Assembly: GCA_003260075.1 (NCBI GenBank)
Contig: QLIY01000030.1
Location: 1 to 64,000, forward strand
Length of the DNA: 64,000 nucleotides
Source of the DNA: Phallusia mammillata
Taxonomy: Eukaryota > Chordata > Ascidiacea > Phlebobranchia > Ascidiidae
Reading direction: 5' to 3'
Under the pieces are notes generated by a model. It searched no databases, was not told the origin of the DNA, and saw only the letters and a list, made by a program, of their open reading frames with translations. Position 1 is the stretch's first letter; each line of letters starts with the position of its first letter. Positions 1 to 12,896 of this stretch are shown piece by piece. Both the position numbers and the translations under genes were made by a program.

Positions 1-2455
1 CGAACCTCCAAACCGGTTAAAACCGGTTTTCAAAATCGAAAATTTTGACCCGATTATCGAAAAAACCCTATGGCTATAGCCTTTCCGTTTTTTTCGATTT
101 TGGGGAGTCAAAAAAAGAGTCCGGTTTTCGGTGGGTTTTCGCCGGAATATTCCAGTTTCAAACCGGTTATGACTTTTTCGCGGGAAATATTCCAGTTTCA
201 AACCGGTTGGGACCGGTTTCTGCCTGCTGCCGAACCTCCCAACTGTTTTAAACTCATATCAAAACCTGAATTTGAATTAATTTTTTGGTCCGTTCTTTGT
301 TTGTTTTTTTGTACATTTCCAGAGCTTGGTTCTTACGTATCATTCTTGATTGCGAAAGCATGTTGTTTGGGCAAGATACTGGACAGAATAATCCAAGATG
401 ACTGACCTACATAGAGATGTTTAAAACCTGACCGGGGTTCGTTCTCCCAAAGTTCATGGGTTTAAATCCCATGCAAAAGTCGAAGATATGGTATTTTTGT
501 TAATTCGTCGCAAACCGTTTTGTCAATTTGAACACGATTTGGCGCAACACTGTAATAAGCACACCTGCAGCCTCACTGCCATAACACTACTGGCATTTTG
601 AAGCTGTAAACTGTGCTGAGAAGCAAAAAGCAATTACGGGTTTGTTTTCTTTATTACAAATCGACATAAAGATGTGCAATAATCTTCACAGAAACTTCAA
701 ATGGCGATAAATAAATTAACAAACAAAATTCGCCCAGAATACGTCACAGCCACAGTTCGCTTCTTTTAAACAAACTTTCGTTTCGCCTTTAGTTGTTTCG
801 TCATAAAAATTACTTTTATGTTGTCACAATTCTACATCATAATGTGGCAGTTTTTTCTAATTGTCCAAAGTGTGCTTGGGCCGTATAGGCTTTGTGACGT
901 AATAAGGGAGGCAAAAACAGTCAAACAGGGAGTAAGGCGAGCAACATGGAACAGCGCATCATCGGATGAGCGAGGGGACCTGCCCTTAATAAACGATATA
1001 TATGTATATGTAACAAGCGAATGAGCGCACGGTAAAAAGCCGGTGTATCGACTGGCAAATAAGAACCGAGAGATAGGAAAGTGGCGAGGGGTGTGAGGTG
1101 GGCGGGACACTTATGCTGATTAACAACGCGAACGGTCGGGAGGAAAAAAATACGGATTAAACCGTAAAAATGGCCGGAATCTTTTTCAACCTAAACTTCT
1201 AAAACGGGTGTTCCCAACAAGATTCCTTAAATCAACCGAGAAAATTAGTTTTCAAAAAATCGCATGACAATATCGAAGAATTTATTTCCCTTTACTTGAA
1301 ATGAAGTAGATTATGTTTATGAAGCAAAGCGAAACATGACAATAAATCACCTAAAATATTCTATTGGATCCGTAAATGTACTATTTTATAGCTTTATTTA
1401 CTTTACGTTATACTGCGCAAAGCTCTCCCGCGAACCAGCTTCAAACGTTTAAGTTGAGTACCATTACAAGGACTGGGTGGTTGGATTCAAACGTGTACGG
1501 TTGCGTAAACATACGAAGCACTTTTGGCAGGCAACAGACAGCTTGGCACGACTGGCAACATGGCAAGGAGGAGAAGTTATGAGGAATTCGGGTTTTCTAC
1601 TGGTTCGAAAGTTTGTTCGGGGGGCAGTGGGGACCATAAGACAGAAAAACGTCGTTTTTGCTTTTTTATGGTAACTATGGATTCTATTTTTTTGTAGTTA
1701 TTGTCGAAGAGCAAAGATTAGGTGTCCAAAATCCGAAATCAGGTATTATGTCCAATTGGGCTTGGTTCATTCGTGGCAAGTTGTGACAAAACAATAAACC
1801 TCCGGCGCTGAAGACAATCACAAGACAAGTTATGTTTTCGCGTTATCGCCCGTTTAACAAACAGTAAAACGAAGACTATACTGAAACGCGTAGGCACAAT
1901 GCTAAACGAATACAACTTAAATATTTAAACAATGTTGTTCTGTTACGTCAGCAATATTTCATTATGACGTACTATGCGAATCAAAATTTTGGACATTTTG
2001 AGGCAGAAATGTTCGAAAAATACTGCTTTGCAAAACATTTTCTACGTGACAATTTCCTATTGTGACGTCATACAGTAGAACCGCTTTTGGTCCGTGACGC
2101 AATACTCGACAATAAAAGTGGCGGGAAAACGATTGTGCACAGCGACATCTGGCGATTGTTTGGAACAAATGTAAAAAAGGCGGCAAAAATTTAAATAACA
2201 CATAATAAACAGTTGATCAAAAAATAATGAAACTAAAACAAACAATGATAATAATATTAATATTAAAAGAAAAAAAAATAAAGAATTGAGAAACTTTTTG
2301 TAAGTTTGAGGTAGACAGAAAATCATTGGAGATATCTGCAGAAAAAAATATAAAAGTTAGTTTTTAAAATTCACAAAATGATTGTCAATGCTGTCAAAAA
2401 GTTAAAACTTATTAAAGACAACAGTTTGTTGGTTTGCACTTGGTATCTATCGACC
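1..2455. other. sequence downstream of the gene, no gene seen
   Basis: AT-rich, with only short open frames without recognisable similarity. Positions 1-240 contain several AACCGGTT-type palindromic stretches and a direct repeat. A TGACGTCA palindrome lies at 2063-2070, and a tRNA T-arm-like GGGTTTAAATCCC near 460-470. I see no coding signal. Confidence 0.6.
146..208. repeat. direct repeat, about 22-bp units
   Basis: ATATTCCAGTTTCAAACCGG occurs at about 147 and again at about 187, 40 bp apart, in a region rich in AACCGGTT palindromes. It is too short to assign to a family. Confidence 0.7.
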
Positions 2456-2461
2456 TTTTAA
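2456..2461 (-). terminator. possible polyadenylation signal ATTAAA
   Basis: The minus strand reads ATTAAA about 50 nt after the stop codon. ATTAAA is the commonest variant polyadenylation signal. The implied 3' UTR would be very short. If the donor after the stop is used, the true end is elsewhere. Confidence 0.3.
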
Positions 2462-2511
2462 TAGTAATAAAAGGATTGGAGAAATATAGAAATCGTACAT
2501 ACCTGACTCCA

Positions 2512-2604
2512 CTAGGTGGCGTGCGCAAGTAAAAATCCGTAGTTGGGATCAGGTTGGCAACTACTGCAGTAACCTCCACATAAACCGGTCACCGAATCTC
2601 CGCT
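2512..2604 (-). CDS. ADAMTS9/20: ADAMTS9/20 exon 40: end of GON domain and stop
   Basis: Encodes [16 protein letters not shown], then [14 protein letters not shown] and TAG. CGGYC..C is the closing GON motif and the short tail matches the family's usual length, so the C-terminus is complete. A strong donor-like CAG/GTATGT lies 11 nt after the stop, so the 3' UTR may be spliced. Confidence 0.94.
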   Translation of the reverse strand, partial: SGDSVTGLCGGYCSSCQPDPNYGFLLAHAT

Positions 2605-5600
2605 CTGTTGAGGAAACAAGTCCGTTAAAACACGTTTATTGGTTAAGTAGTTTACACTGGCTCAATGACAACAAATACGTAAAGTGTCATTTGTTTTCTG
2701 GCTTATGTAGATCTCAAAAGCTATATACTTCGTTCAATAAACGTTTGGAAAAAACATCACATCTTCATTCGGGTCTATGTGTTTGTGTTTAAATTGCAAA
2801 AAGATACGGTTTGTGTTCAGATCGCATGTAAATGTTTGCTGTTCTCTAAGAATTTTTAGGATAACAAACGCAACATTTGGAATATATCGCAAGTCTTGCG
2901 ATTTTAACAGAAGACCAGCCAAACAAAAAGGTAAATATTGGTTTTCAAATCCCTACAGCAACACTCACGTGGCTTTTGTGCGTTCTCCTCACAGACTGAC
3001 GGCCGTAAGAGCGCCACGTAGTGTACGGACTGACGACGAACCCAGTTCCTTCCAAGTTGACCCGGAATTTGCCCTAAAACAAAAACGAAAGGTAACGGAC
3101 TTTTGTAAACAATTATTTTGACTTAACATCAGCAAAAAGTTTTGAAATAATTTTAATGTTAATATACGGACATGGAAATGAATAAGTGAGATATGTGTTA
3201 AATAACACTCGGTGGAAAACAGTTTTTATAAAGTTTTTTTTTCAGTACAGTCCGTTAACAGGGCTTTACAAACAAACTAATTGTACAGCCAACTTTGTTT
3301 ATCTGTATTAATGTTCATGTCAAAAGTACTTCAAACTGACTGTGTAGGCTTAAGTTAAAAAAAAACGAATTTCCCATGTTTCTGTATTTACTCTAACTGC
3401 CAACAAATTTTTTAATGCCAGCAACCAGTTACAAACGCTAATAAGTGAGCGCTTTCAGAACTACTGACGTGAAGCAAAATAAAAAACAACCATGATCAAA
3501 GTGTTGCATTACCTGCGGACAATTCACTCTGCTGTAGCAATCCCCGGCAACTCCGTAAGCAACGTTAAGACCGTAAACAGTTGATGCAAAGGAAAAGTCG
3601 TTGGCTGCAAAACAGATTTTTAAAATTAGCGGAACTATTGAAGCGCAAAGAAGTAAAGTCAGAAATTTTAGGATATCCCACTTTCAGGGCGTTGCCGCCA
3701 TTCAGCCAATAATGCATCAATTGTACTTAACTGTTATGTTGTGACATTTGTTTCGTGCTAATCACAACATCCTTTGTCAAACACGATATGCATGCAACAA
3801 TACAAGACAAGTTTAATTAAAAAAATCGTTCTATAAGATTCACTTGGAAATCTTCATTAATTGCCTACAAACTTTGGACCAACATACATATACTTACATT
3901 TATAAGTCTGATCAGGAATATAACAGTAGGTTATTGATTATGACATAGGCATTTACCGAAACTTTTCAGGACAAAGCATATGTTGTTTACGTCTATATTA
4001 ATTTTTATACTTCACACTAATAACTTTAGGACATTTATTACGTTGGTTAAAGTGATCGGTATAAACCCAACTAATGACGCCAGTTAAGTGATTTGATAAA
4101 CAGCAACAAACAGTTATAAGCTGTCAACGATGTTAATCACATAATCCAGGTCAACAGGGCTGTTTAATCCGGGTCATGACAACTTAATTCAGTTCGGATT
4201 TAGGTCGTTAGAAGTAACACCATTGCGGTACTAACTGCTGGATGTAGTTTAGGCGTCGCCCCCCCCCCAAGATTCACTTGGAAATCTTCATTAATTGCCT
4301 ACAAACTTTGGACCAATAAGCATTGATACATTTATAAGTCTGATCAGGAATATAACAGTATGTTATTGATTATGGCATAGGCATTTACCGAAACTTTTCA
4401 GGACAAAGTATGCGCTTTTTACGCCTATATTGTTTTTCATACTTTATACTTTTCCTAATAACTTTAAGACTTAATTACGTTTGATAAAGTGATCGGTATA
4501 AACCCAACTAATGACGCCAGTTAAGTGATTTGATAAACAGCAACAAACAGTTATAAGCTGTCAACGATGTTAATCACATAATCCAGGTCAACAGGGCTGT
4601 TTAATCCGGGTCATGACAACTTAATTCAGTTCGGATTTAGGTCGTTAGAAGTAACACCATTGTAATGCGGTACTAACTGCTGGATGTAGTTTAGGCGTCA
4701 GGACAATTTGACAGGATAGAACTTAGTGAGTAAGGAAAGTTCGGGTATTTCTTGTGTGAGAGCTATGAAGCTGAAACAATTGATCAACATCAACTTTTAA
4801 AATTTGAGTTTTAGGTTTTAGAGTTTGATTGTAAAAAGTTGAGATTTTGATTTGATATGCCCCCCCCCCCTTAGTGAGTAAGGAAAGTTCGGGTATTTCT
4901 TGTGTGAGAGCTATGAAACTGAAACAATTGATCAACATCAACTTTTAAAATTTGAGTTTAAGGTTTTAGAGTTTGATTGTAAAAAGTTGAGATTTTGATT
5001 TGATATTGACTGTACAAAGTTTAGAGTCTGATAACAGAACAACGAAATCGTTTCTTGATACTAAATGAAGTTTAAGTTATATTTAGTATTGAATACATCG
5101 TGATTTTGTGAGTTCTTAGACATTCCTATGTAATGCTACCGCCAGAAAAAGCCGTTGTTTTGCAGCAGAAATGTTTATTGAAATACAAAGCAAGTTTTCA
5201 ACCAGAAGTCTAAGTAAGGTAAAAAAATATGTTATGAGGGAAACTGTCAAAGCAAAACATTACGGAGTTGAACTGTAAGCTGCATGTACCTTTGTAATAA
5301 ATTCGGTTAGTTGCACAAAACTTGTTTGTTAACCCACTTTCGTTTGACATTTCATTTCACAACTCACCAATAATTCTCATTGTGTCGACGTCAAACCGCA
5401 CTTTGCTGAATTCCGTTTTACCAGCGTCCGGTCTGTCATGATGACATGCGCACGTATCGTCACGTGACCCGTTGTTGGGGCAAGTGTCGGCGTTGATGAG
5501 TCTGCAACGAAAGTGATGAGGTTGGGCAATGTTTGTAGGATCACGTTTGAAAAGGTAAATGTTGATAAATGTTGTATCTCAAAGTGGTTTGACAAAGGTT

Positions 5601-8600
5601 TTTGTCCAACTGGTTAGAGTTATACAATAAAGCTATGATGATGCACATCGTGCTGGTTGGCAAAATGTTAGCAAAATTACAAGTTCTATAATCATAAGTT
5701 CTTTACTTATTTCGTCGAACTTTACACCTGATGGACAAAAACTTACCTAAACATGTAACCTGGGGGACGAAACGTTTGTTCAGGATGTTAAAGTGGTACA
5801 GCTTACATTATTTACTGGTATTGATAAATGTTGTTGACTATTGTTCCAAGAACTGAGTGAAAGCGCCCACATCGGAAGTTAAATGGACGGTAAGTCATAA
5901 AATACATCAGGTAATAGTTGTTGGAAAAGTTGGCATTTTAATTAAAAACTGGCGTGGAAATTGAGCGACGGAGCGTGGAAATTTCAGATGCAAAGACTAT
6001 TTTAGTCGTAAATAGCGTTACCTGTATCCATAAATTTCAGAGAAGTTTTCTAGCGCTCCTGCGGCAAGTGTAAGGTACTCGGTCGGATGAGAGGTTCGCA
6101 TATTTTTGCAGTAAATCTGCGGAGAAATGTATATAAAATGAGGGGAAGAAAAAATAAAATTGGTTGTTTTTGTGTGGCTTTACACAGCAAGAAGCTATAA
6201 CAGCAAGAAGCTAACAAATACAAAAGAAATAGAATAAAATGTAACTTCAACCTTTTTCATCTCGTCTCCAATCTTCAAGTAATATTCCCCATCCTTGTCT
6301 ATGCTCTGCTGCGCCTTCAAGTGTCGGCATGACGTAGGAAGACATGGTCCAATTTCACAAGGTCTCGTTCGTTCTGGTGGAAAGGAGGGAATCGCCTCGC
6401 AAACAGCGTCAGCTAGTGGCGAGCGTGTGGCACGATCTGTGCAAACTACACTGCGCACCAAAGTTCCTCTGCCGCATGTGGCTGAGCACTGTAAGAAAGT
6501 CATTGTTTAAACTAAAAGTTGCAAAACTGATTTAAATTCAAACCAGGGTTTAAGTCACTGGCTACAACTATTGCATAAACATGCTACAGTCATTTTACGT
6601 TTCTTGCCTTATAAACGGGTTTGTATTACTTAAATCTACCTCTTTTGTCGTTTATATTTACTTTAGAGACAACTCAGCCAAGAATTGATACTTGGTTCCA
6701 AACAAATTGCGTTATACATTAAAAAACGAAATAAACGAAACAAACGGACAAAAGCAACCTGGGTTCCAAGGCCTTAAACTAGACAAGTTACGATTTATTT
6801 GATTTGTTTCACAGGCTATTGCGACAAGCACCTGTGACCATGAGCCGATTCTCCACAAAACATGAGACCCGCAATTTCCTCTGTCACAATCTCGGACTCC
6901 GTAAGGTTTCCCGCCATCGTCACAGCTCACTGCTTCCACGTGCTTGTACGTGATTGGATCAACGAACGAACACGTGACATTTCGTCGCTGCATTCCGGCA
7001 CCGCACGATTTCGAACACTGAGACAATGGAAATCATTGTTTGTTTGACGATTGTAAATTGATGAAAGATTTTCGAACACTTAATTTTAAAATAGGAAAAA
7101 ATGTCCTTTAAACCTTAAAAATAAATTTCACATGTCACTTTAGCACATTTGTACTAATTGTTATGCCTCAATTTTTAAAGATTTTGATCATTTTTTCGAG
7201 GAATTACTTTATTTCTATGTATGGTTTCTATGTAGTTGTAAACAACGCCATCTGGTGTTTACCTCGGACCACGGGCCGACGTTCCACCTGGCTGAACACG
7301 GACCACGGTTGCAAGCTCGTCTCGTGATTGGTTGAGGAATGAGGGCGGGGCCACAGCGTCGCGAATCAACCAATCGCAAGTCGGGAATTCTTCGACACGT
7401 GACTCTCCTCGTCACTGTTCCTTCTCCGCACGATCGAGAACACTGTATGACGTCATAATCAGGATTAAAAGCGTTCGAAGCAACAATTGTGTTTATGTTT
7501 CCAATTAAATTGTTTTGTTTTGTCTTCACGTCGCAATAAACTGGCAACTGTTTTGTGGTGTGGAGGAGTTGTAGGCGGGCCCTATGTTTAGGCCAAAACA
7601 AACTAACGTAAAATTGCGGCACAAATAATATCGAGTGTGAAGTCTGGCCCGAATAAAACCCATTTCATTCACATTTATACCCAAACCCGACTTACAACGT
7701 TAGGTGGAACAAAGAAATTAAAGCGAGCAATAACCTAATTACGATTACGGCTGTTTTTTATTCAAGTCGCTGTGAAGTGTTTCTTACTTGTCTGAACATG
7801 ACTTGAGTTAAACTTAAATGTTAAATTGTTTTTCACAAACGTTACCAATTCACAATTTGAACCCAACAAACTTAGTCATAATTGAAGGAAAATGACGTAC
7901 CCTTTCCCAATCCTCAAGTTTCCATTTGAAAGTCGGACAATCCGTGACGTTGCACTTTATGACGTCAACAGGTTTCTTGGTGACGTCACAAAGCTGTTGG
8001 TTGACGGTTTTTCGTTTGTATCTGCACTTGACCCGACGACGTTGCACGCCTTCGCCGCAACTCGAAGAGCACTGTCGGGAAAAATCGGATTTATTCGGAT
8101 TAATTCGGAAAATATCGGAAAAGTTCGGATAAAATTTTAAAATGAAAATCAACTGATGAAATACAAAGGAAGCCCCCCCCCCGAACAAAGAAATTAAAGC
8201 GAGCAATAACCTAATTACGATTACGGCTGTATTTTATTCAAGTCGCTGTGAAGTGTTTCTTACAAGTCTGAATATGACTTGAGTTAAACTTAAATGTTAA
8301 ATTGGTTTTCATAAACGTTACCAATTCACAATTTGAACCCAACAAACTTAGTCATAATTGAAGGAAAATGACGTACCCTTTCCCAATCCTCAAGTTTCCA
8401 TTTGAAAGTCGGACACTCCGTGACGTTGCACTTTATGACGTCAACAGGTTTCTTGGTGACGTCACAAAGCTGTTGGTTGACGGTTTTTCGTTTGTATCTG
8501 CACTTGACCCGACGACGTTGCACGCCTTCGCCGCAACTCGAAGAGCACTGTCGGAAAAAACGGATTTGTTCGGATTAATTCGGAAAATATCGGAAAAGTT

Positions 8601-11600
8601 CGGATAAATTTTTTAAAATGAAAATCAACTGATGAAATACAAAGGAAATAATGCTGATAGATCATTTTAAATGTTAAACAATTATTTAAATCAATACAAA
8701 AGCTGCGTAATTTTTGAAGGTGACAAAGTCCTTGACAGGTTGTGGAAACCGGTGACCTTGAGGTCAAATATCTGACCTTGCTCCATTTGCTGAATCTCCA
8801 CCGAGGACATCTTCTCTGCTTCACACAACGTCGAACTTCTCGTGGTTTGTTTTGCCGCAAGTTGGCGCAGCGTGCATCAGCCACGGGATTTCCATCCGGG
8901 TCGGTACAGTCGACTTGCCTTCTTTTCGTTCCACGACCACACGTCACTGAGCACTGTGATGTAATAATAGATGTTATAAATACAAAACATGCCGAAAAGA
9001 GGGAAAGGTTATAAAAATACAAAAAAACATAAAACAAGACATGACAATTTTATAAAATTATATTATTATGGAGCATAGTATGGTACACTTATATTTTTTA
9101 GGTGATGATCAATTTATTTTTGAAGCTATTTGTTGCAAAAGCATGAAACACGTTATTTGTGTCCGTATTATTTGTAACTTCGACAATATTGGGACGTTAA
9201 CGCACTTTTAATTACGATGTCGCCGTTTTACTACAGTATTTGTGTTGTGTACTTTGTGTACAAAAATGTGTGTAGTTGCGTGAAAGGTTTTTCATGTCTA
9301 TGTTTTATATCGAAATAAATTGTTACTGAAAATGCTATGACTTGTCAATCTACGTATTTAAATCTGTAGAAGTAAGGCATTTTTTTCATTTATACTTGGG
9401 TGTTCGACGTAAAAAAAATGATCGCAAAGATACAAATGTACTGTTTTATGGTACCCCCCCCCCATTTGTGTTGTGTACTTTGTGTACAAAAATGTGTGTA
9501 GTTGCGTGAAAAGTTTTTCATGTCTATGTTTTGTATCGAAATAAATTGTTACTGAAAATGCTATGAATTGTCAATCTATGTATTTAAATCTATAGAAGTA
9601 AGGCATTTTTATCATTTATGCTTGGGTGTTCGACGTAAAAAAATGATCGCAAAGATACAAATGTATTGTTTTATGGTAAAAAAATCAGAAATTATGAGAA
9701 GCATGTATTTATGCAAAAATACTTCCACTTGATGTGCACACGCGCTTGCAAAACTACAAGTAAGTACAATAAAAACGTAAATTTAATGGTTTGGAATGTT
9801 GGGTATACATGTGTATAATTGTGCAATTACGATAAATTTGATAAAAGTTCTTCACAAAAATATTGGACAAAAATAATTATCATCAGCTTTGGCGGGATTC
9901 GAACCCGTTTCCTTCGCAACTCCGCACCCTTCCAACTTAGTGACGTCACTACTCACGTGACCTTATACCGCAGGTCACGTGACCTTATCCCGCTAACTCA
10001 TGCTACGCGCAAATTTGCTGATTCTCGATCAGCGCAAAGCTCGTACCGATCCCCATGCTCCCTTGCGCCACCGGTGTTGATCTGCGCACGGCCTTTTGTT
10101 GCAAACTTCCACGTCAACAGGTTTCATTATGACGTCACAACGGTGATTGTAGGTTCTTCTGTTGTCGGACATGACGCAATAAACGTATCTCCTTCTCACT
10201 CCATCGGAACAGGATTTCGAACACTGTAATTATGACGTCAGCTTTAGTATGGTGAACCACATTAGAGCTGTTTACGTATATTTGTTATCAGAATCAAATT
10301 TAATCATAGTAAGAGGTACTTGAATAAAAAAGCATGGCATAAAGTAATAAGTGATGACATCATCAGTGATGACGTACCTCCGACCAATTGGTGACTTTCC
10401 ATCTCGGGCAAGTTCCGGATTCGCACGGTTCGATGCTCACTGGTTTTTCCCCTTCGTCGCAACTTGCGTTTTGAGTTGACAACGATCGACACACGACCAC
10501 CCGCTTCCTTGTACCTCCGCCACATGTTGACGAACACTGCAAACATGGGTACGTGTGAGAAGGACAGAAATGAACAAATTAAATCAGTGGCAAAGAAATA
10601 GGTTTGTTACTAACGAAAATCTCCATGTATCAGACTTGTAAATGGCAACATCTTACAACAAACACTAACTTAATACTCAGGTGTGTCCGTTTTTAAAAGC
10701 GAAGCAGTCAAACACAATTTCAAAAATCCCATTTTGTCCCGAAAACTAGTTAAATATTGTCAATATTTAAAAACACTTTTTATAAGTTCCATCAAATAAT
10801 AACTTCAACTTACATGTGACCATGTACCCATTCTCCACCTGCCATTGTATCTTGCCCTACTCACGTCATTACTGACGTCATTGGACTGACGCGGATGGAT
10901 GACGTCAACATGAACTGGAGCTTTGGTCTACGAGAAAATAAATTATGGAAGTTATGAATTTTTCCAAGCAGTTTACCCTGGACAATTAACAGTTACGGAG
11001 AGCTTAGATGCCACAACCAAATTAGAGGTCTTCTGGCAAAAGTATTTCATTCTGACGTTTCGGCGTCCTATACAGGTCGCCTTTCCCCCCCCCCAGCAGT
11101 TTACCCTGGACAATTAACAGTTACGGAGAGCTTAGATGCCACTACCAAATTAGAGGTCTTCTGGCAAAAGGTATTTTATTCTGACGTTTCGGCGTCCTAT
11201 ACAGGTCGCCTTTACCAGAAATAACACTGAATGCGACTAGTACAGTGCACGATAAACAAAGAAAAAAGAATTAAACGCAAGCACGTGGGAAACTATGTTT
11301 AAGCTTTGTTGCTGGTTAAAGCATAAATTTTATGCCACAATGTTGTTTTTACCGTTGCTGGCGTAGTTGGAACTGTAGATTCTGTTGTGGCAGCTGTGGT
11401 AGTTGTCGAAGCTAAAGTTGTAGTTGAAACTGTAGTTGTCGTGGCTGTAGATGTTGTGGTAGGCGCCGGAGTGGTGGTTGTAGCAGTAGTTGTAGTTGTC
11501 GGAGCTGTGGTAGTGATTCTAGTTGTGGTGGTAGCAGTACTGGTTGTAGTAGGTTCTTCTGTTGTAGTAGTTGCTGTTGTTGTTGTTGTTGTTGTAGGAC

Positions 11601-12824
11601 ATGGTCGGATTCGACAAACTTCCCATTTCAGTGGACGCGGTTCGTTCGGACAATAATCTGCGTGGTCATAGTAACGACCTTCGTAAGCACATCTCACGTG
11701 ACGTGTACGGGTCCCCTCCCCACAGGTTTGGGAACACTGAAAGAAGAAAATAGAGTTTGAAAGAAATAGTGGTGATAAATATGTAAAAGCATTAAGCCAA
11801 TGATTAGCTGCAGACGGTGCACACTGTTTCGACCGATAAGTCAATACGGCCTATTTCTCGTCACCAGCTGCACTGATGAGACTTATAGATCAAAACGGTG
11901 TGCACTGTATACAGGGGTGGTAAGCTTTCGAATGCTTTAATGTTTTGAGTAAAAACCTAAATTATTTGCTTTCAAATTCATTTTAAATCGGTATGTGGCA
12001 GATCATGAGCAGAAAAAACTGGTTAAAGTCGTTTAAAGCTAGCAATATTCCAGCGAAAACCGAAAATCCAACACATCACTCACTTTAGTCCAGGATCCGG
12101 TTCTCCAGATTCCGAAACAGGATCTAGTTTCACAAGTTTCCCTTGAAGCGGGTTTGCTGTCTCTGTGTCCACAAATATCCGGATCAGCTTCACCGAATCC
12201 GCGTAGAAACCTGCAGCTGACGTAACGCTCCCTGTATCCGACTCCACAGGATGCCGAGCACTGAGAAAAAGAGGGAGTTTGAAAATGGGAATTGTGACTT
12301 TTGAGACAACCATCACCTAGCATGCAAGGAGGCTTTCTAGTTAACATTCACAAATTTCACATTCATTGATCGACTTTCAAATGGTTTTAATTATAACTTA
12401 GTGTATAATTAAAGTATAACATAGTTTTCGAAAACCTCAATAATCAAACTAAAAAATTGACAGCAGGTCTTATTCTTGTCTCAGTTTCAGACACTTTAAA
12501 TGGGTTTCGATTTTGACTTGGTGTAACAAAAGTATAACATCATCTTAAAAAGCCTCAAAAATCGAACTTTTTGGCTGCTCTGTAACTGTTTCAGAAGTTA
12601 TACAGAAAAAAGTCTGTTTCATCTTCAACGATGGAAATTTAGTTTGTTGTGATTCGAACCCGCGACGCAAAGTTACCAACCTGTGTCCACGATCCAGTCC
12701 TCCATGCCGCCCTCATGCGGTGTCTGTTCACCACCATCACTCCATTGTCGTATCGGTTGCCACGGTAATCGGTTCGGAGGCGACGCGAAGTGGTGGTTGC
12801 CATGGTAGTAGTGGTTGTGGTGCT

Positions 12825-12896
<72 letters not shown>

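Larger units (their letters stand above)
3605..5367. other. ADAMTS9/20: intron 37 with two duplication scars
   Basis: This intron holds two direct duplications, each joined by a C run (listed separately). It is about 560 bp longer than it would be without them. The rest is AT-rich with no gene. Confidence 0.75.
7706..8648 (+). repeat. direct duplication with a TSR exon, around a 10-base C run
   Basis: Copies at about 7706-8172 and 8183-8648 are about 97% alike and joined by C run 8173-8182. Each holds a full TSR exon with its splice sites. This is the only such junction that changes the predicted protein. Confidence 0.9.

Noticed and set aside
11299..11352. Extension of exon 27 to the end of its open frame
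   Set aside because: It would end the protein before TSR9, although downstream TSR and GON exons continue in perfect phase from the donor at 11352; it could only be a minor short isoform.
11387..11656. Val-rich plus-strand open frame
   Set aside because: Antisense shadow of the Thr-codon tract in exon 27.
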